23,570 nt of DNA from a virus. Positions 1-7,668 of this stretch are shown here, piece by piece (position 1 is the first letter of the stretch; every line of letters begins with the position of its first letter). Location: positions 1 to 23,570 of the IMG/VR virus record IMGVR_UViG_3300025577_000064; one strand, written 5' to 3'. Under the pieces are notes generated by a model. The model saw nothing but the letters and a program-made list of their open reading frames with translations. It had not been told where the DNA came from and did not search any database. The translations under genes were made by a program, and so were the position numbers.

Positions 1-1237
1 TATCTGCTGAGTCATCAAAGATAAATGCACTACCACTACCTGCTGAACCACTACCTACTAAGAAACCACCATCACCTGTTGCTGATGAACCACTATTGAA
101 TAGTGCAAATCTATCAGCGATTAACAAATTAGATGATGATATAGATGTTGTTGAACCATTTACCGTTAAATTACCCGTAATGATTGCTGCACCTCCAACA
201 TTTAAAGTAGTTCCGTCAAATGTTAGGTTTGCTTCTGCATTTTGTGCGTCAGTTCCAGTTGCTGTTAAGATTCTGTTGTTTGAACCATTAGTCATAAAGT
301 CAGATACATCAACTCTTAATTCATTTGAAGTATAGTCAATACCTGTACCTGCTACATTTGAGTTCAACATAGAACCTTCAACTGCATTAGCTTGAATTGT
401 TACTGCACCATTATTTGCTAATGCTACATCACCACTAACTGCTACTGAGTTAATGTCTGTTCCGTCCCCTACTAAGATTTGTCCGTCTGTTTTTGCGTCT
501 AAATCGGTAGGTGCGTTTGAACCACCACCAACTTTAATACTACCTCTTGTGATGTTTGCCAACATATTGTTGTCTACCGAATCATTTGCGATAGTTAAAG
601 CACCACCTGCTGCTACTGTCGCATCTCCACTTACTTTACCGAATACATATTCTGCTAAGTTGGAACCTGATATAAATTTTGTTGCTCCGTCACTTACATT
701 AAATTTAAGTGCGTCGTGAGATACACCTGTTTCCGGTGTTGTTGGGAAACTTCCTGCTACACCACTCAATCCTGAACCATCTCCTGTAAAGGAACCAGTC
801 ATAGAACCCGTGATGTGTGAATCTGCTACGGAACCACTATTTGTAATGTTTCTTGAAGCGACGATATCTCTCATATCGTTAATATCAACGATAGAAGTAA
901 CATCTCTTGTTATAGTTAAATCTTGCCCAATGGTTACATCATCTGGTAAACTCAATGTAACTGAGTTTGCTCCGTTTGTTACGGTAATTTCATCTGATGT
1001 ACCTGTAATTGTTGCTGCTGCAGGTCCGTCTGCACCACCAATAATTAATTGTCCATTTGTAGTTAGTGCGACTGAACCAATAGCGTCAGTTCCACTATCT
1101 TGTGATATCAATACTGCTTTATCAGTTATTGATGTTGCACCTATACCACCCTGTGCGACTGGTAGTGCGGTATCTAATGTTAGTGTTGATAGTTCAGCTT
1201 GTGAACCACTAACAATAACTTTTTTCCAACTTGCCAT
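1..1237 (-). CDS. Fibre-like virion structural protein, 3' end beyond the window
   Basis: The reading frame is open from ATG at 1237 to the window edge, about 412 codons, with no stop, so the C-terminus is missing. It begins MASWKKVIVSGSQAELSTL and continues with Gly/Ser/Thr-rich beta-type repeats such as GGIGATSITDKAVLISQ, TNGQLIIGGADGPAAATI and TGNLTVNGSTTSISSSNLL. These resemble the repeat segments of tail-fibre and other virion proteins of marine T4-like phages; the exact role (fibre, whisker, baseplate spike) cannot be read from this part. An AAGGGAG ribosome binding site lies about 8 nt upstream of the ATG. It is the last of a run of fibre-like genes after the neck genes, sharing their TGS/SGS-rich style. 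Virion fibre protein is a confident class call; the precise family is not. Confidence 0.75.
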   Translation of the reverse strand, partial: MASWKKVIVSGSQAELSTLTLDTALPVAQGGIGATSITDKAVLISQDSGTDAIGSVALTTNGQLIIGGADGPAAATITGTSDEITVTNGANSVTLSLPDDVTIGQDLTITRDVTSIVDINDMRDIVASRNITNSGSVADSHITGSMTGSFTGDGSGLSGVAGSFPTTPETGVSHDALKFNVSDGATKFISGSNLAEYVFGKVSGDATVAAGGALTIANDSVDNNMLANITRGSIKVGGGSNAPTDLDAKTDGQILVGDGTDINSVAVSGDVALANNGAVTIQANAVEGSMLNSNVAGTGIDYTSNELRVDVSDFMTNGSNNRILTATGTDAQNAEANLTFDGTTLNVGGAAIITGNLTVNGSTTSISSSNLLIADRFALFNSGSSATGDGGFLVGSGSAGSGSAFIFDDSAD

Positions 1238-1274
1238 TTTATTTCTCCCTTAGTAGACAATATTATTTTATATA

Positions 1275-1283
1275 TATAAATAT
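1275..1283 (-). promoter_or_regulatory. Candidate phage promoter element before the partial fibre gene
   Basis: The minus strand reads ATATTTATA, 37 nt before the ATG at 1237, in a 72-nt gap that otherwise holds only AT-rich sequence and the AAGGGAG ribosome binding site. It belongs to the ATAYTTATW set. Confidence 0.35.
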
Positions 1284-1309
1284 AACGAAATTAAATTTTA
1301 GGTTTGAAT

Positions 1310-1654
1310 TTAATCAAATCCCAGATAAAAATTACTACCACTATATATAATTCCACCTTCTTGTACGGTTGGTGTTGTGGTTTGTTCTTTTAATTGAAAG
1401 TTATCAAATGAACCACTAACATCTACTGAACCTGTAAACCTGCTAAAGTCAGATACAAATAGGTTTGTAATTTTAACTTGACCTGTACTTGATACATCTA
1501 AATTTTGAAATGAACCACTATTGTAAGGTAGTGTTGAACTACCGACATTATATAGGTTTGCGGCATCTGGAATCAACGAACCACTTACGACATCTATACT
1601 TGCCGTTGTAAATGTTAATAGTGGTGCCAGTTGTTTTGATTTTGTTCTTGCCAT
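1310..1654 (-). CDS. Small SGS-rich virion/fibre-associated protein (114 aa)
   Basis: A 114-residue protein starting MARTKSKQLAPLL, with the repeat-like segments LYNVGSSTLPYNSGSFQNL (about residues 34-52) and RFTGSVDVSGSF (about 72-83). The first resembles the short repeat found in phage tail fibres. The second is a block shared with the two genes upstream (RFTGSLDLTGSF and EFTGSVDITGSF). It has no signal peptide, membrane segment or enzyme motif. It sits between two fibre-like genes in the same direction, with short gaps on both sides, so a small virion fibre or fibre-attachment protein is the best inference. GGGAAAATT just before the ATG is a poor ribosome binding site. Confidence 0.6.
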   Translation of the reverse strand: MARTKSKQLAPLLTFTTASIDVVSGSLIPDAANLYNVGSSTLPYNSGSFQNLDVSSTGQVKITNLFVSDFSRFTGSVDVSGSFDNFQLKEQTTTPTVQEGGIIYSGSNFYLGFD

Positions 1655-1667
1655 AATTTTCCCTATC

Positions 1668-1676
1668 TATAAATAT
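1668..1676 (-). promoter_or_regulatory. Candidate phage promoter element before the 114-aa virion gene
   Basis: The minus strand reads ATATTTATA, 13 nt before the ATG at 1654, in the 22-nt gap after the 289-aa gene. It belongs to the ATAYTTATW set. On the plus strand the same bases spell the T4 late promoter word TATAAATA, but no plus-strand gene is supported here. Confidence 0.3.
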
Positions 1677-2546
1677 CTAATTATTAAATTTACCGAACCC
1701 AATTATCTCATCTGAACCTTGAATTGTGTATCCTAACTCACTTGAATCAAGGTGTAATTCTAAATTTGTTGATGTCTTTTGTATAATTTGTAATGCGTCG
1801 TTTTCTACTAACATACCATTAATAAAAAACATAAAATCATTTTCAGTCGTACTTGACAAATTAGCTGGAGCCGAAGCTGTAATCGCATTAAAACTTGATG
1901 TAGTAGAATTAACAAAACTACCTGTATGTACAAATGATTTTCTTAAATAATCTCTATCTGGCTTTAACGATTGTAGTTTAGCAAACACCACTTTTTCAGT
2001 AACGAGTGCTTTATCACTTGAACCTGATGTCGTAGTGTCGTTGGAAATACCTGTGTACATTACCGTACGATTTAAATCAAATGAACCTGTTAAATCTAAA
2101 CTACCTGTAAATCTTTGACTATGACTATCTACTTCTGTTCCAAACTTTGTTGAACCTGTATTGTTGGATTGAGTAGTTTGTGTTGTTGTAAATGATTGTG
2201 TTGGTGCATTTAACACACCTTTAAAAGTTAATCCGTCTTCTGGGATATAATTACCCGTAATAATAAAATCACTTTCAGTATTTAAACTACCTGATATAAT
2301 TCCGTCTTTAAGAACAAGATTTCTTGAACCTGTTCCAATCGTAAGTGTTTCTGGTGCTAATGTTACTTTATCAAAGTTAACATCTGAACTAACTTCTACT
2401 TCTTGTCCGATAGCAATGTTAATTAAATTATCTTGTAATCCGTCAAATTCTTTTGAAGTAAATAATTTCTCATTTGCTCGTGTCGTTACACCAGTTGATG
2501 ATGAAATAATTAGTGGATTGTTTAGTTTAAATATTAAGTCTGACAT
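1677..2546 (-). CDS. Fibre/whisker-like virion protein, paralogue of the gp15-fusion C-terminal half
   Basis: A 289-residue protein whose whole length aligns by eye with residues about 290-562 of the preceding gene. Shared landmarks in order are NP near the N-terminus, IGQ-[ED]-V, LTIGTG/LNIGTG, GIISGS/GGISGS, RFTGSLDLTGSF/EFTGSVDITGSF, ISNDTT/ISNDST, ALVTE, YLRK, TASAP, NDFMFFING/NDFVFFING, DAL, LGY/IGY and GKFN at the C-terminus. It is therefore a tandem partial duplication of that gene, without the tail-terminator domain. The C-terminal 70 or so residues form a compact conserved domain. Its start ATG overlaps the upstream stop region (MSDLIFKLNN). A role as a neck or baseplate fibre is inferred; no receptor-binding domain is recognisable. 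Confidence 0.65.
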   Translation of the reverse strand: MSDLIFKLNNPLIISSSTGVTTRANEKLFTSKEFDGLQDNLINIAIGQEVEVSSDVNFDKVTLAPETLTIGTGSRNLVLKDGIISGSLNTESDFIITGNYIPEDGLTFKGVLNAPTQSFTTTQTTQSNNTGSTKFGTEVDSHSQRFTGSLDLTGSFDLNRTVMYTGISNDTTTSGSSDKALVTEKVVFAKLQSLKPDRDYLRKSFVHTGSFVNSTTSSFNAITASAPANLSSTTENDFMFFINGMLVENDALQIIQKTSTNLELHLDSSELGYTIQGSDEIIGFGKFNN

Positions 2547-4234
2547 TATGAATTAAATTTTCCGATTGCTAATATTTCGTCATCAGATTCTAATTCATAT
2601 CCTATTGATGTTGTATTTACTTCTAAATGGAATGCTGAACCTGTTTGTCTGATTGCTAATGCATCGTGTTCCATATATTGTCCATTGATAAAGAATACAA
2701 AGTCATTTAGTGTAGTTGCTGTTACACCACTTGGTGCAGAAGCTGTTGTTGCTGTAAAACTTGCGGTGTTTGTAGATATGACATCTGACGATGTTTTAAA
2801 AAATTGTTTTCTTAAATAAGTTGTTTCATCTGTTGTTAAGGTCGACACATTAAAGTTTGCTATTGCATTCTCCGTAACTAATGCTGTTGCACTTTGGTCG
2901 ACAAAAGTAGAGTCATTTGATATTTCATTTACTGAATAACCATTTAAACTAAATGAACCTGTAATGTCAACCGAACCTGTAAATTCGTGTTTATCGTCTA
3001 ATGTATCTCCAAATTCATTTGAACCTGTTGAGAAATCTACTGAACGAGTTGTAACTTGTGTGATAAACATCTCTGATGTTAAACTACCAGTTACGGTTAA
3101 ATCTCCAAGAATAGTTGCACTTTGTGATGTTATAAATGAACCTGTAAGTGCTACACTACCACTAATACCTCCGTCTGTAAACTTTGTTGTTCCTGTTCCA
3201 ATATTTAATTCGTTTGCTGTTAATGTGTTGAATTGTACATCAGCGTCTGTGGAAACATCTTGTCCAATTGATATTGTTTGTGATAATGGTGTTGAACCAT
3301 CAAAACTTGAACCATTATTAGATAATGTAACACCTGTTCCTTGTTCTAATGTAAATGGATTAGTGATTGATATACTAAATATATCTTTTGTTGCTTCACC
3401 AAACTCTGCTGCATTTGAAGATAAATCAATAGTTTCACCTTTACCATCAACGATAGTTTTTTCAGTGCTTTCTCTAATTATAAGTTTTTTAGGTGTTAAA
3501 TATTTTTGTGTTGTTGTTTTGCTATCAAATGTTTCTGGTAAAATGTATCCATATAGATTTACAGTAAATGTAGTTTGGATTAACTTTTCCCCATCTATTT
3601 GTGATGCGTCTGAAAAACTTTCAATTTGGGTTCTAAATCGCATCTTATCTGGTTCACCCCAGTATGCTCCGTCCGAATAATTAACTTTTTCTACGATACG
3701 ATTCATTTGTTCAATATATGATGTCCATATTGTAAATTCATATGTTAGATTCATATAGTCTGGCATAGAAACATTATAGTATTCTCTACCTGGTTCTAAA
3801 TTTTTCTGAACTGAAAATTTGTCAAATCGATTTTGTTGTGTGTATCTTTTTTGAAATGTATAAAAATGCTTTGGGTCATTCGCATCTAATTTATCAATTG
3901 GCATATTATCATTACGACTCATACCTGTTCGTTTAAATGCAATCAACGGAACTATAATTTGCCTTTTCTTATCTCTTAGAAATCCTTGTTTTGAAATTGC
4001 ATTCCACCTTTCTGGTGATGCGTAAATACAAGGAACTTTAACTTTTTCTTTATTGACCTCTACATCGGGTTTGATTACTTCATTGAAATAATACATAATA
4101 GCAGAGTCCATATCCATAATACCCACGGATATATTCTTCACATCATCTGTTGCTCCTGGTGAATTACGACTTATCTTTTCTCCACGATTAAATGTTAGTC
4201 GTTGACTTCTTGGTATTGGTTTGTTTCTTGACAT
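2546..4234 (-). CDS. 15: gp15-like tail terminator fused to a fibre-like C-terminal region
   Basis: A 562-residue protein with two parts. Residues about 35-235 match T4 gp15, the tail completion/sheath-stabiliser protein that caps the tail tube and joins it to the head. Landmarks are KVPCIYASPERW (66-77; T4 has RVPITYASKEHF), LTYEFTIWTSYIEQMNRIVE (163-182; T4 has MIYELSIFTRYEDDMFQIVE) and FTVNLYGYILPE (223-234; T4 has FEVNGWMYPP). Residues about 290-562 are a Gly/Ser/Thr-rich fibre-like region homologous to the whole of the next gene. T4 gp15 is only about 270 residues, so this is a fusion. It follows gp14, the usual order 13-14-15, with start and stop adjoining. The fibre half probably projects from the head-tail junction. 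The gp15 call is firm; the fibre role is inference. Confidence 0.82.
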   Translation of the reverse strand: MSRNKPIPRSQRLTFNRGEKISRNSPGATDDVKNISVGIMDMDSAIMYYFNEVIKPDVEVNKEKVKVPCIYASPERWNAISKQGFLRDKKRQIIVPLIAFKRTGMSRNDNMPIDKLDANDPKHFYTFQKRYTQQNRFDKFSVQKNLEPGREYYNVSMPDYMNLTYEFTIWTSYIEQMNRIVEKVNYSDGAYWGEPDKMRFRTQIESFSDASQIDGEKLIQTTFTVNLYGYILPETFDSKTTTQKYLTPKKLIIRESTEKTIVDGKGETIDLSSNAAEFGEATKDIFSISITNPFTLEQGTGVTLSNNGSSFDGSTPLSQTISIGQDVSTDADVQFNTLTANELNIGTGTTKFTDGGISGSVALTGSFITSQSATILGDLTVTGSLTSEMFITQVTTRSVDFSTGSNEFGDTLDDKHEFTGSVDITGSFSLNGYSVNEISNDSTFVDQSATALVTENAIANFNVSTLTTDETTYLRKQFFKTSSDVISTNTASFTATTASAPSGVTATTLNDFVFFINGQYMEHDALAIRQTGSAFHLEVNTTSIGYELESDDEILAIGKFNS

Positions 4235-4719
4235 TAAAATCCTCTATATTCTTCTAAGTTTGTAGTTGGCATTCTTGTTAGATGTGCTTGAACTACGATT
4301 GAGTGTGATTTGTTTGGGTCTCCACCAACTAATTGATTTTCATTATATGAATCAACTTCAAAATAACCCTCGTTCCATTTCATTATATCACCAATATCTG
4401 GTTTTAAATCTACTTCTACGAGATATGCTCTTTGGAATGCAAATGAAACATTTTGTTTGTTGTCTGGTCCGAAGTCATTGTATTGAAAATCAAAGTCTTC
4501 TGCGTTCACAATACACGGAAGTTTTACACCTTGTTTGTAAACTTTACCTTCCGAAGCTTCACCATACATATTTGTTTCTGTATCATATACTGAAGTTCTG
4601 TAAAGAATTACAAACTGGTCAATTATCCCGCAATCATCAATGTTTGGTTCACCTAAAAGTTCTCTATTGAACTTTTCAAATGTTGCCAAATCTTTATTTC
4701 CGTAAAATCTCTGTGGCAT
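4234..4719 (-). CDS. 14: gp14-like neck/head-completion protein
   Basis: A 161-residue protein between gp13 and gp15 homologues, the position of T4 gene 14 (neck protein that closes the portal channel after packaging). Residues 104-132, with LKPDIGDIMKWNEGYFEVDS, match T4 gp14 around [20 protein letters not shown], followed in both by a short loop ending in a Leu-Gly or Val-Gly pair. It is much shorter than T4 gp14 (256 aa), mainly at the C-terminus. The gene is packed tightly: 4 nt after gp13, and its end meets the gp15 start. The identification rests on one good motif plus the 13-14-15 order. The alternative is a generic head-tail stopper protein, which would be the same function. Confidence 0.72.
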   Translation of the reverse strand: MPQRFYGNKDLATFEKFNRELLGEPNIDDCGIIDQFVILYRTSVYDTETNMYGEASEGKVYKQGVKLPCIVNAEDFDFQYNDFGPDNKQNVSFAFQRAYLVEVDLKPDIGDIMKWNEGYFEVDSYNENQLVGGDPNKSHSIVVQAHLTRMPTTNLEEYRGF

Positions 4720-4723
4720 TTTA

Positions 4724-5878
4724 TTATCCTATGTACAAGGGATATGGAACTTTCTTTAAAGTTTCTTGTTGAGATTCAGATTCATCTCTTTGTGCTTCCA
4801 TAAGTGCCTTGCGACTTGTTTGTTCTAAGTTTTCTCTCAATTGTTCTATTAATTGTTCTTTTTCAGCGGTTGCTTCGGCTCTTAATGTATCCCCGTCTAA
4901 TGAAACTTCTGAATTTGGAATCGGAATAGTTCCATATTTAGAACGAACAATACCTAATAATTCTTTTGCTAATGCTAATGTATATTTTCTTATCCATTGT
5001 TTACCCACATCATTGATGTTTGAATAAACCATAAAGTCGTAGTTTGCATTTGAGTAATCTGATATTACATCTGCTGACCCACTATATCTTGTTCTTAATG
5101 GATTGTCTCTATCTTCTGTTTTGATGTATTCAATCCACAATGAACCTGATTGTGTTGGAATAGGAAATACTCTTAATTGATTGTTACGAATTTCAAACGA
5201 ATAAGCAGATTTTCTAATCTGGTCATTAAGTTCAATTGCCTGTATTCTTAATAAATCTGCGTAGATTGGTTGTAATACGAAAGTAATTGCTGGTGAATAA
5301 CTACCGAACCCAAATCCGTCCAACATATTATTTGTTCCCATACCTGTTCCGGCATATGGGTCAAAGTATCTTGTGATTGCTGGTCTTGATTCATAATGAA
5401 CTCTTTTAACTTCAATGGATGCGCCAGATTCACTCGCTTCACCCACTAATTCATTTAAGTCGTAGGTTTGACTACCTGAATTAACCGATACTGCAGCTCT
5501 TTTAACTTCTACTGAACCACCAACTAATGCTTCTTGCCCATATTCTTCTGAAATAAAGATATTTTCAGACAAGGTTGATTTTACTCGTTTGTGTGTAAAG
5601 TTTGAACTGGTTGATTGACCTCTTAAGTGTAATAAGTTGTCACGAATATTGAATTGATTTACTTGTGCTGAATATTCTGATATAGATTCTTCCAAACAAG
5701 CATAAAACTGAGTGTCTTGTAATTCTATATCTACGATTGGGTATCCTAATCTTCTTGCACACCAAGTTGCTACTTGTGGTGCTTCGGTCTGAAATTCCGA
5801 ATCTGTATCGAATAATCCGAAAGGTGTGGAACCACTTGCTGCGGAACCCGACCCTGGCCATATTGCTTCTTGAGCCAT
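4724..5878 (-). CDS. 13: gp13-like neck protein (head-tail connector)
   Basis: A 384-residue protein clearly related to T4 gp13, which binds the portal after packaging and forms the neck with gp14. Residues 41-70 (ARRLGYPIVDIELQDTQFYA and onward) match the T4 N-terminus [20 protein letters not shown]. Residues 294-350, with KQWIRKYTLALAKELLG, VSLDGDTL and a Glu-rich helix, match T4 NRWVKDYATALAKELNG, VTIDGQRL and EARLEKEALREEL. It is about 75 residues longer than T4 gp13, including an N-terminal Ser/Gly-rich stretch and a charged C-terminal helix. The ATG has an AGGAG ribosome binding site. It is the first gene after the terminator that follows the capsid gene, so it probably starts a neck/fibre transcription unit. 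Confidence 0.9.
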   Translation of the reverse strand: MAQEAIWPGSGSAASGSTPFGLFDTDSEFQTEAPQVATWCARRLGYPIVDIELQDTQFYACLEESISEYSAQVNQFNIRDNLLHLRGQSTSSNFTHKRVKSTLSENIFISEEYGQEALVGGSVEVKRAAVSVNSGSQTYDLNELVGEASESGASIEVKRVHYESRPAITRYFDPYAGTGMGTNNMLDGFGFGSYSPAITFVLQPIYADLLRIQAIELNDQIRKSAYSFEIRNNQLRVFPIPTQSGSLWIEYIKTEDRDNPLRTRYSGSADVISDYSNANYDFMVYSNINDVGKQWIRKYTLALAKELLGIVRSKYGTIPIPNSEVSLDGDTLRAEATAEKEQLIEQLRENLEQTSRKALMEAQRDESESQQETLKKVPYPLYIG

Positions 5879-5916
5879 TAAAATTCTCCTATTAATAGTC
5901 TATTTGTATATACAAT

Positions 5917-5925
5917 AATAAGTAT
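5917..5925 (-). promoter_or_regulatory. Candidate phage promoter element upstream of gp13
   Basis: On the minus strand this reads ATACTTATT, followed by ATTG. It lies between the terminator hairpin and the gp13 start, 38 nt before the ATG. It belongs to the ATAYTTATW set seen in seven intergenic gaps. Its place just after a terminator is where a promoter would be expected. Function is inferred. Confidence 0.35.
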
Positions 5926-5933
5926 AATAAAAC

Positions 5934-5965
5934 GAAAAAACCCCTAAATTAATAGGGGTTTTTTC
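5934..5965 (-). terminator. Strong intrinsic terminator between gp23 and gp13
   Basis: A perfect 13-bp inverted repeat: G then six A, CCCCTA, loop AATTAA, then TAGGGG, six T and C. With four consecutive G-C pairs followed by a T run it is a textbook intrinsic terminator. The A run on the other arm means it could also work on the opposite strand. It lies 40 nt beyond the gp23 stop codon and before gp13, separating capsid and neck transcription. Confidence 0.9.
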
Positions 5966-6004
5966 TTGTTAATCAAATAAGATTTAGTTTAATTAATTAC
6001 TTAA

Positions 6005-7657
6005 TTATACTTTATCTACATCTGCAACTATGACTTTACCATAGAATTCCGGACGAACCATCTTCTTAGCGTATCTTGTCATTACCCCTTTACGTGGTGT
6101 AAAGTTTTTCGGGTCATATACAAGTGGTGTCATAATTAACGGTACATATGGTGCGTAAACCGCTCCTGTTTCTAAGAAATTACTTCCTCTGAAACCTACA
6201 AGGATTTGGTTTTCTAACATATATGGGTTTTTGTAAACAGTGTATCTGTTGTTAATCGCCCCTACCTTTTGAACACCCATAGCGAACTGGTTGCTCGTTG
6301 CATCGCCATCAGCACCTGTTGCATATCCTGGAATTGATTCAAGGATTGTTGCAGTTTCTGGTGATACTACTATAAAGTTAGCTCCACCTCTTAGTGTTTT
6401 CTGATGAATTGCGTTACTTACTGATTGGATTTTGTTTCCAAGTGTTTGGAACCAGTCACCTTTTGTGTAAGCATTTGACTCACCTGATGATTCTGCAAAT
6501 ACTCCAGTAGCTGAATCATACTCAAATCCTACTCTTGCTGACCAGTTTTCAGTTTTAGCTGAAGCGTTTGACATCAACATATCAAGAATTTCTAAGTCAA
6601 TTTCCATAGAAATGTACTCAGAAAGTAATGATGTTAATTCTGCTTCTGCGTCTACTGAATGGTAAGCGTTAAGGTCTTGAGCTAATTCTGGAGTCCAAAC
6701 TGCTTTTAACTTACGAGTTTTAGCGATGATTGGAATGCTCTTTAACGCAATGTCTAATTCTGGTATATCAATATCAGTTTCAGGGTTTGCGTCAACATTA
6801 GCTGCTGATGCTTCAAAATCAGTTCTTGTGTAATTTGTTGCTGGTTGTGCGTGATATTTAATCACTGCGTTAAGCGGTTTTGTTGCTACTGATTTTTTAA
6901 CAACAAAACTAATGCGACTATTAACCGCATCGAATTTAGTATGTGCTGGGAAGAATTCATCAAAACCAGAACCTGAGATAGAGAATGCTCTAACTCCGTC
7001 TGTATCAGCATTTGTGTATGCTAATGTTGATGTTGTAATCTTCACAAGACCATTATCTGCATTAGCACCTAATGATACTGAAGCTGATAGGTCTGGTTCG
7101 AATGCTACATCTTCGAAAGAAACTGAACCCGATGTGAATTCATCAGCATCAATGTTTGATGCGTGAATTGCTAGGGAATCAGTTGATTTGTCGTTGATTG
7201 AGTATCCGAATTTTCCTGCGCCGTATAAACCGCCGCTTGCGTCTACGTTAGACCCTGATGTATTACCATATACATCTGAGTTTTCTGTATGGTTACCTGT
7301 TTGTGCAGTTCCATATTTGAAGTCAAGATAGAAAATAAGACCTGAAGGTAAGTTCATAGGTTGAACTGACACAAAGTCTTGAGCTGCTAACTCACCAAAA
7401 ATTCTACGAACTAATGGTAAAGCTACACCGCTCCACTCTTCTGCGTTTTGTCCACCAGTAACTGATGCTTCTTGGATTAGCTGACCTGCTTGGTTTTCAA
7501 GCAATACTGCCATTCCGTGTCTTTTGTTTTCTTCTTCCATACCTTCTAATAAACCTGTTGGTTCCCATTTAGATACTAACTGACGAGTTTGTTCTAATAA
7601 TTGTCTTTGTGGATTATGTCCGTCCATCAAAGTTTCAATTGAATTTAATTTACTCAT
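6005..7657 (-). CDS. 23: Major capsid protein (gp23-like)
   Basis: A 550-residue T4-type major capsid protein, the main shell protein of the head. The N-terminus MSKLNSIETLMDGHNPQRQL and the segment NKRHGMAVLLENQ (44-56) are typical of the family. Residues 60-64, LIQE|A, fit the gp21 maturation site; T4 gp23 is cut after Glu65. ALPLVRRIFGELAAQDFVSVQPM (about 79-101) and the C-terminal MTPLVYDPKNFTPRKG region are characteristic. Residues about 115-260 hold a Gly/Ser/Asp-rich variable segment where T4-like capsid proteins diverge. It starts 12 nt after the scaffold gene with an AGGAG ribosome binding site, and a strong terminator follows its stop. Confidence 0.95.
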   Translation of the reverse strand: MSKLNSIETLMDGHNPQRQLLEQTRQLVSKWEPTGLLEGMEEENKRHGMAVLLENQAGQLIQEASVTGGQNAEEWSGVALPLVRRIFGELAAQDFVSVQPMNLPSGLIFYLDFKYGTAQTGNHTENSDVYGNTSGSNVDASGGLYGAGKFGYSINDKSTDSLAIHASNIDADEFTSGSVSFEDVAFEPDLSASVSLGANADNGLVKITTSTLAYTNADTDGVRAFSISGSGFDEFFPAHTKFDAVNSRISFVVKKSVATKPLNAVIKYHAQPATNYTRTDFEASAANVDANPETDIDIPELDIALKSIPIIAKTRKLKAVWTPELAQDLNAYHSVDAEAELTSLLSEYISMEIDLEILDMLMSNASAKTENWSARVGFEYDSATGVFAESSGESNAYTKGDWFQTLGNKIQSVSNAIHQKTLRGGANFIVVSPETATILESIPGYATGADGDATSNQFAMGVQKVGAINNRYTVYKNPYMLENQILVGFRGSNFLETGAVYAPYVPLIMTPLVYDPKNFTPRKGVMTRYAKKMVRPEFYGKVIVADVDKV

Positions 7658-7668
7658 TTCTTAGTCTC

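Noticed and set aside
810-1253. A 147-codon plus-strand reading frame opposite the partial fibre gene
   Set aside because: It is antisense to a protein with clear fibre repeats and has no independent support.
1668-1675. Plus-strand TATAAATA as a T4-type late promoter
   Set aside because: It points away from the gene it precedes, and no plus-strand gene is supported; the minus-strand reading as part of the ATAYTTATW set fits better.
2964-3680. A 238-codon plus-strand reading frame
   Set aside because: It lies wholly opposite the gp15-fusion gene, has no recognisable motif, and results from low stop density in the complementary frame.
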